Source: Nocardioides marinus
GTDB lineage: Bacteria; Actinomycetota; Actinomycetes; Propionibacteriales; Nocardioidaceae
Length of the DNA: 64,000 nt
NCBI RefSeq assembly: GCF_013408145.1
Contig: NZ_JACBZI010000001.1
Location: 1,178,001-1,242,000 of the forward strand
Reading direction: 5' to 3'
The position numbers were made by a program, and so were the translations under genes. Each line of letters opens with the position of its first letter. The stretch's first letter is position 1. Of this stretch, positions 63,480-64,000 are shown piece after piece. The notes beneath the pieces were generated by a model that saw only the letters and a list, made by a program, of their open reading frames with translations, searched no databases and was not told the DNA's origin.

Positions 63480-64000
63480 ATGTCAGAGCGCAGCCTCCCG
63501 TCGCCCGGGGTCACGGGGTGGGAGTTCCCGCGGTCGGCGGCCGGGGTGCGGCACCTGGCGGGGTGGGCCGAGCGGGCCGGGCTGCCGGTGGAGCCGCTGC
63601 TCGTGGGCACCGGGCTGGTCCACGACGACCTCGACCGGGTGGGCACGGTCACCGCCGCGCAGGAGCTGCAGGTCGCGAGGGCGCTGGCCCGCCGGGCGCC
63701 GCACGCGGCGGCCGACGTCGGGCGCCGCTACACCGCGGAGTCCTTCGGCGTCATGGGGTGGGCGATGCGGTCGTCGGCGACGGTCGGGGACGCGGTGGAC
63801 GTGGCGTTGCGCTTCATCGACCTCAGCTTCGCCTTCGTCATCCCGGTGGCGCGCCTGGAGGGGGACCAGGTGGTGGCCGACCTCGACGCGGGCGCCCTGC
63901 CCGCCGACGTACGCCGCTGGCTGCTCGTGCGCGACACCGCGGCGGTCGCGACCGTGCTGGAGTCGCTGGTGCCCGGTGGTGTGGGCGTCGTGACGTCGGT
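63480..64000 (+). CDS. AraC family transcriptional regulator (3' end outside window)
   Basis: A frame open from the ATG at 63480 to the window end, 173 codons visible. It matches the N-terminal ligand-binding domain of the AraC subgroup with the arabinose-binding-like fold (OruR/ArgR type): AAGVRHLAGWAERAGLPVEPLL, TVTAAQELQVARAL and ESFGVMGWAMRSSATVGDAVDVALRF, whose core FGVMGWAMRSSATVGDAV near residue 87 is highly typical. The C-terminal HTH lies beyond the window. GATAAT (63467-63472) ends 7 bases before the ATG. It probably controls the divergent monooxygenase/ADC pair. Confidence 0.88.
   Translation, partial: MSERSLPSPGVTGWEFPRSAAGVRHLAGWAERAGLPVEPLLVGTGLVHDDLDRVGTVTAAQELQVARALARRAPHAAADVGRRYTAESFGVMGWAMRSSATVGDAVDVALRFIDLSFAFVIPVARLEGDQVVADLDAGALPADVRRWLLVRDTAAVATVLESLVPGGVGVVTS

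Overview
The window is 64 kb of very GC-rich DNA with dense genes, many GTG starts and frequent 4-base start/stop overlaps. Gene content points to a Nocardioides-like actinobacterium (order Propionibacteriales): a NucS mismatch endonuclease, the GlgE alpha-glucan pathway, crotonyl-CoA carboxylase/reductase with ethylmalonyl-CoA mutase, a DivIVA/Scy-type coiled-coil protein, a CGNR regulator and DUF2550 downstream of atpC. The genus is inferred from gene content and style, not from a marker comparison.

Layout. 1-4.6 kb: the 3' end of the ATP synthase operon (atpA partial, atpG, atpD, atpC) and DUF2550. 4.6-9.9 kb: an MFS carrier, cobalamin adenosyltransferase, a STAS protein, ethylmalonyl-CoA mutase, and a small Cys-rich protein with a ferritin. 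9.9-19.8 kb: a secreted alpha/beta-hydrolase that has lost its nucleophile, D-amino-acid oxidase, a PAS histidine kinase, an SRPBCC protein, DUF952, nucS, an AGCS symporter, GNAT, a tandem-fused 3-hydroxyacyl-CoA dehydrogenase and a single-domain response regulator. 19.9-26 kb: subtilase, CGNR regulator, EamA carrier, AI-2E family protein and the coiled-coil protein. 26-33.7 kb: ccr, methylmalonyl-CoA epimerase, thiolase, meaB, an acetyl-CoA hydrolase/transferase, a YbbN-like protein and EI24. 33.7-36.3 kb: LysR/EamA pair and NUDIX. 36.3-53 kb: the alpha-glucan region, with the operon glgE-treS-mak-glgB on the minus strand and the convergent pair glgP and glgX. A GIY-YIG gene bracketed by dispersed repeats and a large M36 metallopeptidase interrupt it. 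53-64 kb: enoyl-CoA hydratase, etfBA, proA, a small membrane protein, nadD-rsfS-phosphatase, tRNA-Ala with two degenerate tandem copies, a Cys-cluster protein behind three GGAC-N4-GTCC palindromes, an acyltransferase, and an ADC-family/Baeyer-Villiger pair divergent from an AraC regulator cut by the window end.

How the genes work together. Thiolase, hydroxyacyl-CoA dehydrogenase, enoyl-CoA hydratase, Ccr, epimerase, ethylmalonyl-CoA mutase, MeaB and the adenosyltransferase cover the acetyl-CoA to methylsuccinyl-CoA half of the ethylmalonyl-CoA route. ETF could take electrons from a methylsuccinyl-CoA dehydrogenase that is not in the window. The ccr and hydroxyacyl-CoA dehydrogenase promoters share a 16-bp GTTACC...GT(A/G)A element, and meaA has a weaker match. 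GlgE, TreS, maltokinase, GlgB, GlgP and GlgX form a nearly complete trehalose/glycogen cycle.

Regulation seen in the DNA. About twenty genes have a -10-like hexamer (TAGGNT, TACCCT, CACGAT and similar) ending 6-8 bases before the start codon, which implies widespread leaderless transcription; I used this to choose starts. Other signals are a shared ECF-like promoter before both secreted proteases, a palindrome in the promoter of the ferritin operon, and tandem DosR/DevR-like boxes before a four-cysteine protein. No prophage, transposase, CRISPR array or biosynthetic cluster was seen.
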